Below are positions 35,732 to 46,526 of a stretch of 64,000 nucleotides of DNA, piece by piece (the stretch's first letter is position 1; each line of letters opens with the position of its first letter). Where the stretch lies: positions 9,770,001 through 9,834,000 of the forward strand of contig CM020511.1 of NCBI GenBank assembly GCA_009823395.1. Reading direction: 5' to 3'. The notes beneath the pieces are model-generated. The model worked only from the letters and a program-made list of their open reading frames with translations, did not search any database and was not told the origin of the DNA. Made by a program: the position numbers and the translations under genes. Source of the stretch: Thamnaconus septentrionalis (lineage: Eukaryota; Chordata; Actinopteri; Tetraodontiformes; Monacanthidae).

Positions 35732-36018
35732 AGGCATGGGCAAAGTACGGCTCGGGGGCCATATGAGGCCCATTAAGCTTTTTAATCTGGCCTGTCGAAC
35801 TTGAAGAAATGATATTAATAGTAAGTCAGAAAATATGTGCATTTCATCCATTTTTATCAGTGTTTTAAGACTCATGTAAATAAAGAGCTAAGAGTTGGGG
35901 CTTCAACAACAGATATTTTGTTGTCAGTTGACAATAAAGCACGTTTTCTGCATATCCCATGACAAATTTTTTTTTTCCTGTCTTTTTAGAACCCATTGTG
36001 GCCCACCAGTCAAATAAG
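35732..36018 (+). mobile_element. hAT-like element end (CAGGCATGGGCAAA type)
   Basis: Begins CAGGCATGGGCAAAGTACGG, GGGGGCCATATGAGGCCCAT, a signature of abundant vertebrate hAT elements whose ends read caggcatgggcaaactacggcc. A matching right side is faint (GTGGCCCACCAGTCAAAT near 35999). It lies about 170 bp downstream, in transcript sense, of the first coding exon's donor. Confidence 0.6.
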
Positions 36019-36187
36019 TTGACTACAAACAAACACACAAACAAGCAAAAAACACCCAGAGCTAAAACTGACACTATAAACAAGGGCTGGAAACCGCAGC
36101 TTGTGTTGCAGCGATGAAGAACATTGTTTTTTAATCCGCAAGTCTTCGACTTCAAAGAAGAAAAAATAGACCAAATCCAAAACTCAC

Positions 36188-36931
36188 CTTTCGTCCCAGT
36201 GCCTCTGCCGCCGTCTCTCGCTCCGGTTAAACAGTTTTCCAGGTAAACTCCATTGTGGAAGCAGCCGTCGCCCTCGCTGAGCTGCGGCGGAGGCTCCCAG
36301 CACAGACATGGCGTCTGCATGATGCCGCAGGGCCGGTTGGACGTGCTGGAGGCCAGACAGTCCTCCAGCCACTGGCACAGCATCTGGCAGGCGGCCACGC
36401 TCGGGTTGCGCTTCCCCACCACCAGGTACTCCGTCTTGAATTCCCCGTCGGCCCCAGGGTCCACCGCGGCCCGCGGCGGCCCCTTCCTCATTTGCAGGAA
36501 CTGCTTCCCGGCTTCCAGGAAGGCCACTGGCGCCGAGGCGTTGCACAGCTTCACCACGTCGTCGAAGCTCTCCATGCCCAGGTAGGTACGCGTGGTCTCC
36601 AGGAAGGAGTCGTACTGGAAGGTGCGCACCTGTGAGGGCGCGCAGCCGCCGCTGGGTTTGGTCACCTTGAGGAACACGGTGTAGCGGCGAGGGTCGGGGT
36701 TCTGCAGCGTCCAGGAGCAAGGGGTGGCGGGGAACACCGCCGACGACAGGAAGAAGCCGAAGAAGCGGTTCTGGACCAGGGTGGAGCAGGAGTCCGACTC
36801 GGGGCCGGAAGGGGCTGCAGAGCGCACCGTCCGGCCAGCAGGAGTAAAGGGGCGACGTAGAGCAGGAGCAGCAGCGGAGGCGGGAGGGGCCGCCGTGCGT
36901 GGCCGCTATTGGCAGAAAGGACCCTCGGCAT
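36188..36931 (-). CDS. adgrb1: adgrb1 first coding exon: signal peptide and N-terminal CUB-like domain (frame break inside)
   Basis: This exon encodes the extracellular N-terminus of BAI1, a plasma-membrane adhesion GPCR that acts in phagocytic engulfment and at synapses. The ATG at 36931 (A at -3) opens a signal peptide with a Leu-rich core (PPPLLLLLYVAPLLLLAGRC). From about 36809 the CUB-like domain runs in another frame: SCSTLVQNRFFGFF, then CSWTLQNPDPRRYTVFLKV, YDSFLETTRTYLGMESFDD, EYLVVGKRNPSVAACQMLC and CGIMQTPCLC. These match mammalian BAI1 closely. The signal and CUB frames differ by one base, equal to one base missing between about 36850 and 36809. The CUB frame has no ATG upstream and meets a TAG near 36900, so it cannot start alone. 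With one base restored the exon ends in phase 1, as the next exon needs. The donor is GTGAGT after 36188. The human RGD site reads EGD here. Confidence 0.9.
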
Positions 36932-37129
36932 GGTTTAATCAGGGGAGAAAAGTGTTTTTCTGGCTGTCAGACGGCTCCACTTCCGGTGGCACAGGTAGGT
37001 CAGGGTGGGTCCGGGCGCGGCGACGGAGGTGGAGGTGGAGGGGGGCGAATCAGTGTCGGCGGGAGGCGGCTCTCAGTGATCCAGCAATCGGCTCATGGCG
37101 GCACCGGTCGACCCCAGGATCAGCTGAAC
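36932..37129 (-). other. adgrb1: probable 5' leader of adgrb1, upstream part of the first coding exon
   Basis: GC-rich sequence directly upstream of the adgrb1 ATG, read on the minus strand. A good splice acceptor (TTCTCCCCATTTTGCAG, then GTTCAGCTGATCC) sits at 37130, so the exon may run 36188-37129 and be joined to a non-coding first exon further right, as in mammalian BAI1. Alternatively transcription may begin nearby: a CCAAT box lies on the minus strand at about 37254-37258. No TATA box is evident. The leader holds a seven-codon upstream ORF at 37073-37096. Confidence 0.55.
37073..37096 (-). promoter_or_regulatory. upstream ORF in the adgrb1 leader (7 codons)
   Basis: A minus-strand ATG at 37096 in a near-ideal start context (GCCGCC before ATG) opens a 7-codon ORF, MSRLLDH, ending in TGA at 37075-37073. 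It ends 141 bases before the adgrb1 start. If the leader is transcribed as inferred, ribosomes would meet this start first, so it could dampen adgrb1 translation. The peptide itself is too short to assign a function. Confidence 0.5.
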
Positions 37130-38990
37130 CTGCAAAATGGGGAGAAGCAAGATACAAATTAGCCTTAGCACCCGATCGGTGGGCGACGGGAGCGGGGGAG
37201 AGGGGGTTACGGAATTGCACTAATTACGTTCATCTCTCTTTCAGCCACTGCTGATTGGAGCGTCGGAGAGCAAGTTGACGGGAGAAGTTTGTGTTCATTA
37301 CCGAAGTTCAGATTGGTCTCTTCCTGGGAGACAACAGTTTTTCCTGGCGCGTCTGCGCTCATATTTCATCTGCCATCTCATTAATTTGTCCAATTATGAG
37401 GCTATTAATTACAAAAAGGCAACACCTGCACTCATTCATTACGCCACTTTTATCGCGGACGTGCCATAGACGGCAATGTCGTGATCAATGGCACGCCGCT
37501 CTCCCTTTTTGCGCGTTTGAGAGCACTCTATTTTTCCTTTATGCTCCGGCATTCTTATGGTCCACGTCACCAGACATCTTCCCGCTGACTCACTCCACCA
37601 ATTTCGTCTTTGATTACCGAGGAGCTTTGACATGAAATGAGTTTTAATGACGGCAATTGCTGCCCAGTGCCTGCGTAAGCAAGCGGCTTGAAAATTTTGG
37701 TTTTCTTCACTCTGAAATGGACGAAAACATCCAAAATTTTCTGTCTCTTCTTCAGTGTGATGCACGAAGTCAGTGATGGGAAAATAAACACAATGCGTCC
37801 AGCCGTGGAGGTGATGAATGATGCAGTCACAAAATGTGTGTTCAAAAACACTGCATTGGTTGTGGGCAACCGACAGAATCGCGACAATAAAATAAAGTTT
37901 GTGCACAAAACCTTATATTCAGTAGTACTAATGATTAATTAATTAATTAATCAATCACAGCAAACCTATGAATCAAAATTTCTTCTAACGCACTTTCAAT
38001 AGAAAACCTCGTGCGTTGCCATAAAAGGTTGAGCAAATTTTGAGCAAAGGTTTTAAAAGCAAAAAGTTTCAATTTTAAAATAAAGATATTGAAAAGAAAA
38101 ATGGCACAAAATTTGCACTGGAAGAAACAGGTAATAAAAATATAAAGAAAAACCTGCATAACAATGGAGAAACTATTTCAGGAAATACTGTCAAAAATGG
38201 CTGTTATGTTAATGAGATTGTCACGATCATCTATTTTAAAACTCTTCCCTGATCTTTCCATCAGTCCAGACTGATCAGTTAATGCTAACTGTCACGTTTC
38301 CCCGTTAACTGTGAAAAAATATGAGAAGACGCAAACAGAAAATGAGCTGAAAGTTGTTGTTGTGCATAGGCACAGATTTTAAAAAGACTGAAAAAAGACA
38401 TGGTCATATATGTATATATATATATATTTTTTTTAAATGAATTGTCTTTTCAGAATTATGACAAATTCTGATCTTGGCGGATTCACCTCCTCCATGTTTT
38501 CAGTACAAGTAAAGGCTATTTAAAGACAGAGTAGACAGTCTGACACTTGCATGCAGTTAGCGGAGGCAGTGAAAGAAGTTTGACAAAAAGATAATGGTGG
38601 CTCTAACTTTCTGGGCGCCACGAGACTCCTGTCAAGCTCGATATAGATTTCAGATAGACAGACAGTGATTGCCTCAGTCGGCACAGTGGCCATGGACACT
38701 TGTATAGTGAAGCCTCCCGCCGATCGATCTCAATGATCCTTAGGTCTAACAGACAGAGCGGCTGGAATAATCGTGTCTGTGTCTGCCTCTGCAGGGTGGC
38801 ACGTGGTTGAAGATATTGTCAGGACTCAATAAAAGACAATGTGAACTAAAAACATCTCAAGGTCTTTGGGTGCAGTGGGGGCAGTACAGGGTCTCAAAAA
38901 CTTTATTTAAAATGTATTCTCAAAATAATAATTACAGAAACAAGGATATTTTCAGTTCGACAGTTATAGAGACGGGTTTTACATTTAACT
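37130..38990. other. 5' flank or first intron next to the adgrb1 first coding exon
   Basis: GC-rich up to about 37270, then A/T-rich. Open frames here have no domain signature. Small (TA)n at 38407-38426. No gene or element recognised. Confidence 0.6.
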
Positions 38991-39000
38991 TAAAGGGTCA

Positions 39001-39296
39001 GTTAGACAAGTGGTTTTCAAAGTGGGGAAAAGAAAACTGAGTAATTGGAGAAAAGACAAATCTTTCAAGTTTGTTGACAGATTTAATAATAAAGTTTAAT
39101 CTAATGTTCATATTCTAAACAAATGTAACAATTAGTAAATAGCAAACAAAAGTCAGAAAAAAACATTGTAAAGTTTGATGTTTGTTTACATATTTTGTAA
39201 CACTGTCCGTTGGTTTGTGAACGGGGACCCTAGCCAGAAGCTAATGTTGTTTGGGGGCCATGGTGTCTAAAATTTTGAGAACCCCCGAGTTAGACA
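39001..39296. mobile_element. hAT MITE with a perfect 8-bp target-site duplication
   Basis: The 8-bp direct repeat GTTAGACA flanks the insert at 39001-39008 and 39289-39296. Just inside are inverted ends AGTGGTTTTCAAAG (left) and TTTTGAGAACCCCCGA (right; its complement reads TCGGGGGTTCTCAAAA). An 8-bp duplication and these ends are hallmarks of hAT elements. The 280-bp interior has no ORF, so it is non-autonomous. The intact duplication suggests a fairly recent insertion. Confidence 0.85.
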
Positions 39297-42200
39297 AACA
39301 AAGTTGAGATGCCTACGCAAAATAAACTGTTGACATTCACATGTGGTTTGCACCCTTGAATTCCGACTTAAACACTTTAGCTCTTGAAGAGCGTAGGTCA
39401 TTCCCGAATAGCTACCTCGCTAATCGTTGTGTGGCGTATTCTGTTGCTATGCATTTTCACTCAAGTCTGTTGTCACTTTTTTACTTCATTAATAGGTGAG
39501 CAGTGACGTCATCTAAACGCACATTTTAATTGTTGAGCAAATGATAAAATGTACGGTGCAAATAAACTGGATCCATTCCCCAACCAGCATCTTAACAGCC
39601 GTCGTCTGTGCCACTGACACGAACAAACACATCTGGTATTGTTTACTTTCTGTCCTAGGCAGTTGTGTCCCAAGGATTAGAACAGATCAATAAGGCTGTG
39701 GGTAAAGTAAACCTTGGCTTTAGAAAAAAACCCACAAACCTGTTGTCCATAAATGTACACTGGAAAATTTCACCCAACACCATGTGTGCTTAATGTAATT
39801 AAGATAAACTAAATAGAAAACAAATAAACCTTTAATAAAGTGTAAAGGGTGGCTGATGACTTCCATGTGTGGCCACAGGTTTGGCCATCACAGTGTCGCA
39901 TCAAAAACCCACGGAGAACAATCGTCTGCCTCTGATGGTGGACGCACTCCCATCAGAGTCTGTGAAGCTGTGCAGTCTCCTCGGGGGGAACAAAGGAACA
40001 AACCCTCCTTTTGTGAGGCGAAAAACCACCTCTGGCCAGATTCAGGGCTGTCAAGTCACTGAGCGCTAAGCTATGGAAAATCCAATGTATCCAATATCAT
40101 TGGCCACCATGAGGCATCTCTTTTGTTACAGCCAGTCTCATTCCTTGCATCTCAGCTTCCCGTCGTGAGTCATGCTGCCACATCCCGTCCCATCCTGCCC
40201 TGCCCTATCCTGGCCTTACGACTCGACTAGTTTCACCCCCTCGCCAAAATGACCGCGGCCTCTTTCCACAGACAAGCTTGACGGCAATAAAATGAATAGA
40301 GCTTTAACAGTGGATAAAGAGCTTCTGCTTATTGACAGCCCCGCCTCATTCATCACCGGGACGGCCCCCTTCCAACCTGCCTGCCGGGAGGGAGGGCGTC
40401 TGATCACCATCCCTGCTAATGTCATTGCCCCCCGCCATCCCCGCTGCTAACATGTCCATTCTCCTCAAGCCTCGGAATCGCAGAAACCCCTCTCTCGCCC
40501 CTGTATCGATCCATTGTGTTTGAGGGGGCGACAGATGGGGAGGCAGCTATTAGCACACCCTCATTGAGCGTGCAGCGCAGGGGGAACAGGATCTAACGGT
40601 GAAAGAGGAAATTCAAAAGGGGGGCTTCTCTGTGGCCGATCCACATATTTTAGACCTGACGTTCGGCGTTAATAATGAATCGATGCTGCCCCGAGTCTGT
40701 GGCCGTCACGCGTGCCACGTGCAGGCTTTGTGAAGGGCTGTCAGGTGTTAGTGGGCAAGTCAGGTTCATCTGACACAATGAGCCTGAGAGCTGGTGAGCG
40801 TTTTTTTCTTTTTTTGGAATTTTACAAGACACTGATGACACTGTGATGTAGTGGTCAGCACTTCCACGTCACTGCAAGAAAGTTGCAAGTTCGATCAAAG
40901 GGCTTTGGACCTCTAAGTTGAGGGTCACAACCCAAAGCAATATATGTATAGTTTTGGGTCGCAACTTCATGTTAAGGAAAACAAATGTGGGTCCTGTGAC
41001 TCCACTAGTTGAGAACCACTGCTCTGAGGGGTACTCCAATGGTCAATAAAAACACACACAAGGTAAATTTGGAACTGGTTGACGGTTGTGCGTCTTTTTG
41101 TGTAGCCCTACAATGAAATGACAACTCGTGGCATAACTCGCCTTGGAATAGAATAGCTGGAATAGTAAATGGATGGATGGATGGATGGATGGAAATGTTC
41201 AGGTCAAAGTGGTTTAGACTTCAGAAATAGACAGGCATGGGTGAAACTTTTTGGTTGAGGTCGTCCTAACATCCTAACTGTGTGTGTGTGTGTGTGAGCA
41301 CCACTGCATGTGTGTGAAAGGTCACTTTTGCTGTACCATTCAAAATGCCTTCTTCAGTATATAATGTTGGTGTTTGGTTCTGCTCTAATAATCTCATTAT
41401 GCAGCTTCTTCTCATCGGAGGTCAGCACATACGTCCAATTTGTCCTTTTATTCAATATGGAGACACTTCAGCATCATTAAGTTGCATGACAGAGGTGAAT
41501 TTATGCAGACCTTGGAAGGCAGATGAGACTTCAAGTCTTCACACTTGCAAGATCCATCTTGAAGCCTCCTGCAGTATGTCCTATCTCCTAGCTAGCCATT
41601 GGGATTATGAGGGAACCACTTTGCATTTTTGGGCAGAAATAAGCAACAGTAAAAAATACTTCCTATTTGTTGCAGAAGATACGCAAAGGGGAACTTTTTT
41701 TTTTATGAAGCAGATTATCATTTTTTCCAATAAACAGCAGCAGTATGTATAGAGTTGGCACCTGACACCGGATATTTTCTGGTAGTTTAGTATGCAGATG
41801 GAGCGGCAATTTATTAAATCGCTTGATATTTATAACAAAGTCATTTTAAAACATTCCATCCAGTGTGTCGTTTTAAATTAATGCTTTCATTTCCACCCAA
41901 GCTGTGTGTTAGTTAATATGTTGAACAGTTTACTCGTGAGGAATTTGCTGTCGACGTTCCAATTGAGAGAACATATAATGATAATCATATTCTTTTAAAA
42001 ACAGCATACTGAAAAAGAAAATGTACTTGCCAAGGTCAAAGAGGCTCGTGGGTGAAACACGGAAACAGTTTTCTGTTAAAAAAAAAAAAAAAAAAAAAGC
42101 TGTGACATGACGTCTATAAAACAATTAACAAAAGGTTTTTGCAACACCTCTGCTTGGATGCTGCTGGTTCTTTGTGTTCTAATATCGCCGTGATGTCCAT

Positions 42201-42900
42201 AATTAATGCTACTGTTCACGTGAAGATTGTAAATTAGTTTCAACAACACTGCCAACACTAGCGTCAGTACACATTAGCTCCCGCGCTACGGCGTCACACT
42301 TTCCGTTCATGCTCTCATCTGGCACTGGAGATGTTCTTCACCGGGTGCAAATTTTAGTGCTCTGAAGCTGAGGAATTATTCATTTCTGTCAGCCTGTGGC
42401 TGTAACAGCAAGCAATTAAGAGAACAAAGGTGTTGCATTAGCCAGCAGCCTAGAAGCCAGAATCCATGTAAACAAGCCCAACGGGCTGGCTCCACCAGCG
42501 AGACACAACAATGGCCCAATCACAGAGCGGCAACAGTCCCTCAGACAGACATGTAGAGGAAGAGGGAGATAGTGACGGAGACAAAGGGAGCACTGATGAG
42601 AAAATGATAGAGTTGCATGGAGCATCACTTCTCACATCGGCGGCAGCGCGGGGATTAGAGGCTGATTAGCCGAGTAACATAGGGACCTGCTCGCGTGTGA
42701 AACCGCGGGGCACGAAGCCACAGGGCGAGGAGGGTGGATTTCCTCTTCTCTGAGGTACAAATTGTGTCAAATTGCTCCTCTGTGTGATTAAATTCCTTTG
42801 CTTGTGAAGTCATTTAGCTGAAACAACGTGTCACAGTGATCGCGGAAGGTGCGTTAGCAACTTGCACGCAAAGCAAAATCAGTATAGTAATCAAATGAAA
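39297..42900. other. 5' flank without recognised genes
   Basis: About 3.6 kb. It includes a decayed dispersed repeat around 40845-41030 (TGATGTAGTGGTCAGCACTT, then AGTTGAGAACCACTGCTC, hAT-like), (GGAT)n at 41167-41192 and a poly-A run near 42079-42098. The open frame 41345-41752 (135 codons) shows no known domain. Confidence 0.55.
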
Positions 42901-42918
42901 TCAGAACGCGAAATTTAA

Positions 42919-43367
42919 AACTTACGGAGCCCCAGACATGACATGGGGGAAAAAAAATCAATTGTGGTCACAATATAGAGTTAACACGTGCATGCAAAAC
43001 AAATTTTTCTCCAATAAATATTTATTTGTTCCCAAAAAATCTAATTTGCGGCCACAAAATAAAACATACGTACAAAATACCTAAAACTGCAGTAGTATAG
43101 GCAATGTCCTTCAAGTAAGTATCTTTTCTTCTTGTCGATCTGTCCAACATTTTCACAGTCATTTAATTAGGCTTGTGTTTAATACAACAGGTAGCTGATG
43201 TTAGCAGAGTGCCCCAGACTATTTCGTGGCCACAAAAAAGTACTTTGTGGAAATTATTTTGTATTTGGTGGGGACAAAGTATTTAATGTGCAAGTTATAT
43301 CTATGTTGGGGCCACAATTTACTTTCTTCACCCCCCTCCTCACCTTGTCATGTCTGAGGTTCTGTAA
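42919..43367. mobile_element. MITE with GGAGCCCCAGAC ends, copy 1
   Basis: Left end CTTACGGAGCCCCAGACATG, right end CATGTCTGAGGTTCTGTAAA: imperfect inverted repeats of about 20 bp. Interior motifs TTGTGGTCACAATATAG and GTGCATGCAAAACAAAT recur in the smaller copy at 62818-62957. It has no ORF. The superfamily is not determined. Confidence 0.65.
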
Positions 43368-44080
43368 AAGAAAAGAAAGAAAAAACAGCACAGACACATG
43401 AAGTAGCTCTAGGTCTACAGATGATCTTAAGAATGTACGGTGGTTCTGGAAGGTGATATGCACTGGACAAAACATTGCTGTTGATCTTTGAACGTCATTT
43501 ATACTCTCACTGCAGGGGCAGACACTGGGTTAGTGGAGATATATGGATATTAAAGTGCGGCTGTGACCTGAGCGGTGAGGATATCGCTGCTGCAGTCTGT
43601 AGCTCCCTTAAAACCGAGAAATCAAACTGTAGTTCCAGCTCAAAGCACTGCTTCCAATGTGACGTTTTCATTGTCTTGGGACTGGGTTCGATAGAAGGTC
43701 TTTGTCAGCAGTGATTCAAAAACAAACAAAAAAGCTCCAACATTTTATGCTAAATAACGATTTGGCAACCTTGACAAGCAAAACAAAGCATTTGGGGCCT
43801 GATTTATTAAAGGTTAGCACCAGTGCAAGAGAGTTGCGACCATGCGGGCAAAATAATGCGTGGATCTAGAGAGTCTATTTCGTGTGTTTGGCCTGATGAA
43901 TATGTAGATACAGGCAATTCTGACAATACGCGCAAAATATAGAGAAAGCAAATAAATTATTCAGCAGTTGCACTGTGATTTACAAAAACTGAATCTGACT
44001 GCGGCCGTTAGTTGAGAAAGTTTGCATGTAAATGTGCTTTGCAAAATGAAACGTCTTTTGTTGTTTTGTTTTTTTCACCT

Positions 44081-44489
44081 TGAAAATCCAGTGTGTAAAA
44101 TTTGGTCTGAGTTATGATTCGTATTTTGGGAAACCCTCAATATGCTGCCCATAAAAACATGAATAAAAGTGTATACTCGCAGTACAATTAAAGTCATTTG
44201 GTTTTCTTATCCTTAGAACATTTCTTTTATTGCTTTAAGAATATACATAGAACAAGTTAGTTCGTTGCCATCTTGCACCGCCAGATTTCTAAGGAAGCCT
44301 GGTGTGGACAATCCCATCTCCAATTAAACCAAGAAGGTGGCCGAGGTATCCAGGATTGTACTCGCAGGCCACTGTAGCTCACTGACAAGCTCGGGAGAGG
44401 GAGGGTGAATGAAAGAGAATCTAAAATGTAACCACTTGATGTTGCTGTTTCTTCACAAAATCTCCAAATATTACTCACTTAACCTTTAA
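44081..44489 (-). mobile_element. TTAA-flanked MITE, copy C
   Basis: Inverted relative of the elements at 15017-15428 and 27545-27822. The left end reads TGAAAATCCAGTGTGTAAAA and the right end has CACTTAACCTTTAA. On the minus strand the interior shows CACCCTCCCTCTCCCGAG, GTGAGCTACAGTGGC, GATTGTCCACACCAGGCTTC and GGCGGTGCAAGATGGCA, closely matching copy A. At about 409 bp it is nearly the length of copy A. Confidence 0.78.
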
Positions 44490-45281
44490 TTCATGGTTTA
44501 AAACCCCTCATTGTGTCTACCGTCAGTCCTTACATAGTGCTGACTGGACAGTCGTAGCTTAGTAGCTCACCACAACTCACAAACCAACAAGACCAGCCAT
44601 AAGCGTGCTCAAGCAGTTTATCGCTCCTTATTTCCGATCTTCGTCAATAAACGCCGTTGTCGACTTCCTGTCACATTTTGGCTTGACTTATTCAGTTTTT
44701 CTTTTTTCCTATTTTACTCTTTGCCAAACAGCATGATAACATTTCCTGTGTGCTGGCATTAAAAGAATGTCAAGCACATACAGACACTGACAGATTTTTA
44801 CCCGCCGTGCAGTCGTCTCCTTTGATTCTTCATGGCCCCATTAATCTTTGCCAAGGGGGTTCCTTTTAGCAAGCCATTTTAAATGAAACACGGCCAGCTT
44901 TGAAAAATTTCCAATGTTCTTTAATTCTTTTCGGCGCTCTACATGACAAACGTGTTTGTCAAATTCCTGCTCTTCCTCTTTTATCTGAATAATTACTTCA
45001 GACTTCTGGGCTGACCCACATCCAAAGCAAACATTCCAATGAAAGCTGAAGGCAGACGGTCGTGTGAGGTTTTATTTTTACTTCTGTTTCCCTTTAGTTG
45101 CCCACTGACGGCTCTGACGCGCCGACCCCGCCATCTAAGACGTCTCCAAGAAATAAAGTGGATAATCATCTGTCTGTGCTGATGAATCTGTTTACCGTGG
45201 TAAATGTCAAAGCCTTTCTAATAAGCAGGAGGGACAATGTTGAGCATATGCGCACGCACACACGTACGCAAGCAAGCGCGC

Positions 45282-45305
45282 ACACACACACACACACACA
45301 CACAA
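45282..45305. repeat. (CA)n microsatellite
   Basis: CA dinucleotides preceded by degenerate CGCACG-type sequence. Confidence 0.9.
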
Positions 45306-46075
45306 ATTCATTTTGATACCCATTTCATTACAGCTCCCACAGAGCACAATCGGAAGTCTTGCACTGTGGTTATGTTTAATTGATGTACATCAACGATCTC
45401 AACAATTTTACTCCTTTCTGCTGTTCTCTCTGAGGTTTTTACCTATGAGGTTGCAGGGTATTGCATCTATACGTAGAACCCCTGTGGCAAACTGCATTTG
45501 CAAACTTGGCGCTACGCAAATTAAATAGCGACTGATCCGCAAAGACTTTTTGCGCCGACTTCCACGTGCAGGTAGAAGGACGTAAAGACCTCCAGCAGAA
45601 ACCAGGTGGTATTTCTGCTGTGGTCAAAGCGGACTCTCTCTGCTGTCCAGTGAGTGACATTGAAATATATTATATGATGGGAGGGGTCAAAAATAAATGA
45701 ATAAAAATTATTATTAAATAAGAGCGCTGACATAGCTCATATATTAAGAGAGGGATACATTATTTGTTTTACCACATGAACCTGAAATTTGAGTGTCTTG
45801 TAACAGATGATGAAAATGCACTTACTCAAACAAAAAACAAAAGTTGCTTGCAGGCTTTGGAAACTGGCAAATACATGGCCGCCAGCCCATGATACAAAAA
45901 TTAATATTTTCTTTATCTTTTTGTCTTTTCCACAAGATTGTTGTTGGCACACAGTCAACGCTAAGCGTATTTACTTAGGTGGATGTAACACTTAGCATTG
46001 CAGTCAGGTTACCCCATCGCAATTTGCTCCCCCTTACTCAGGTGGCAAATTTGTGAGCGTGTCTGGCCAGCATAT

Positions 46076-46262
46076 CAATCCATCCATCTTCTATAGGTGC
46101 TTTCTCTATGCAAATTTCCCCAACGTGGGATAAATGAAGGCATTCTTCTTCTTCTGGTTTGTGGTTTGCTGGAGCCTATCGCAGCTTTCACAGGGTTACA
46201 CCTTGGACAAAGTCACCAGTTCAAAACAACCACAATGACACAGACAGACCCCCAGGCTCAGG
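46076..46262 (+). mobile_element. composite dispersed repeat: LINE tail joined to a teleost repeat
   Basis: Begins ATCCATCCATCTTCTATAGG, then ATGCAAATTTCCCCAACGTG and ATTCTTCTTCTTCT (the LINE-type tail), followed by GGAGCCTATCGCAGCTTTCA and GGGTTACACCTTGGACAAAG, a motif series very common in fish genomes. Both parts are decayed. It has no coding capacity. Confidence 0.55.
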
Positions 46263-46481
46263 ATCAAACCCCAGCACCATCAAGGCTAAAAATCTTTAAG
46301 AATACAACACTAATGTGAGGCAGATTGCGGGTGCAACACGCTCAGAAAAAACACTGATATTTGCTTCCTTAGTCGCTTCTTTGTGGATCTGGCCCACAGT
46401 TTCTCCTGCATTTTATGGACGTTTAAGGTGTCAAATCGTCCCCAAAGATTTGCCAACAGAATAGAGATATAGAACAGGACA

Positions 46482-46486
46482 GGGTT

Positions 46487-46521
<35 letters not shown>

Positions 46522-46526
46522 TTTTA
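46482..46526. repeat. (TTTA)n microsatellite
   Basis: About 11 TTTA units. Confidence 0.93.

Noticed and set aside
36255..36635. Plus-strand open frames of 110 and 126 codons
   Set aside because: Antisense shadows of the GC-rich adgrb1 first coding exon.
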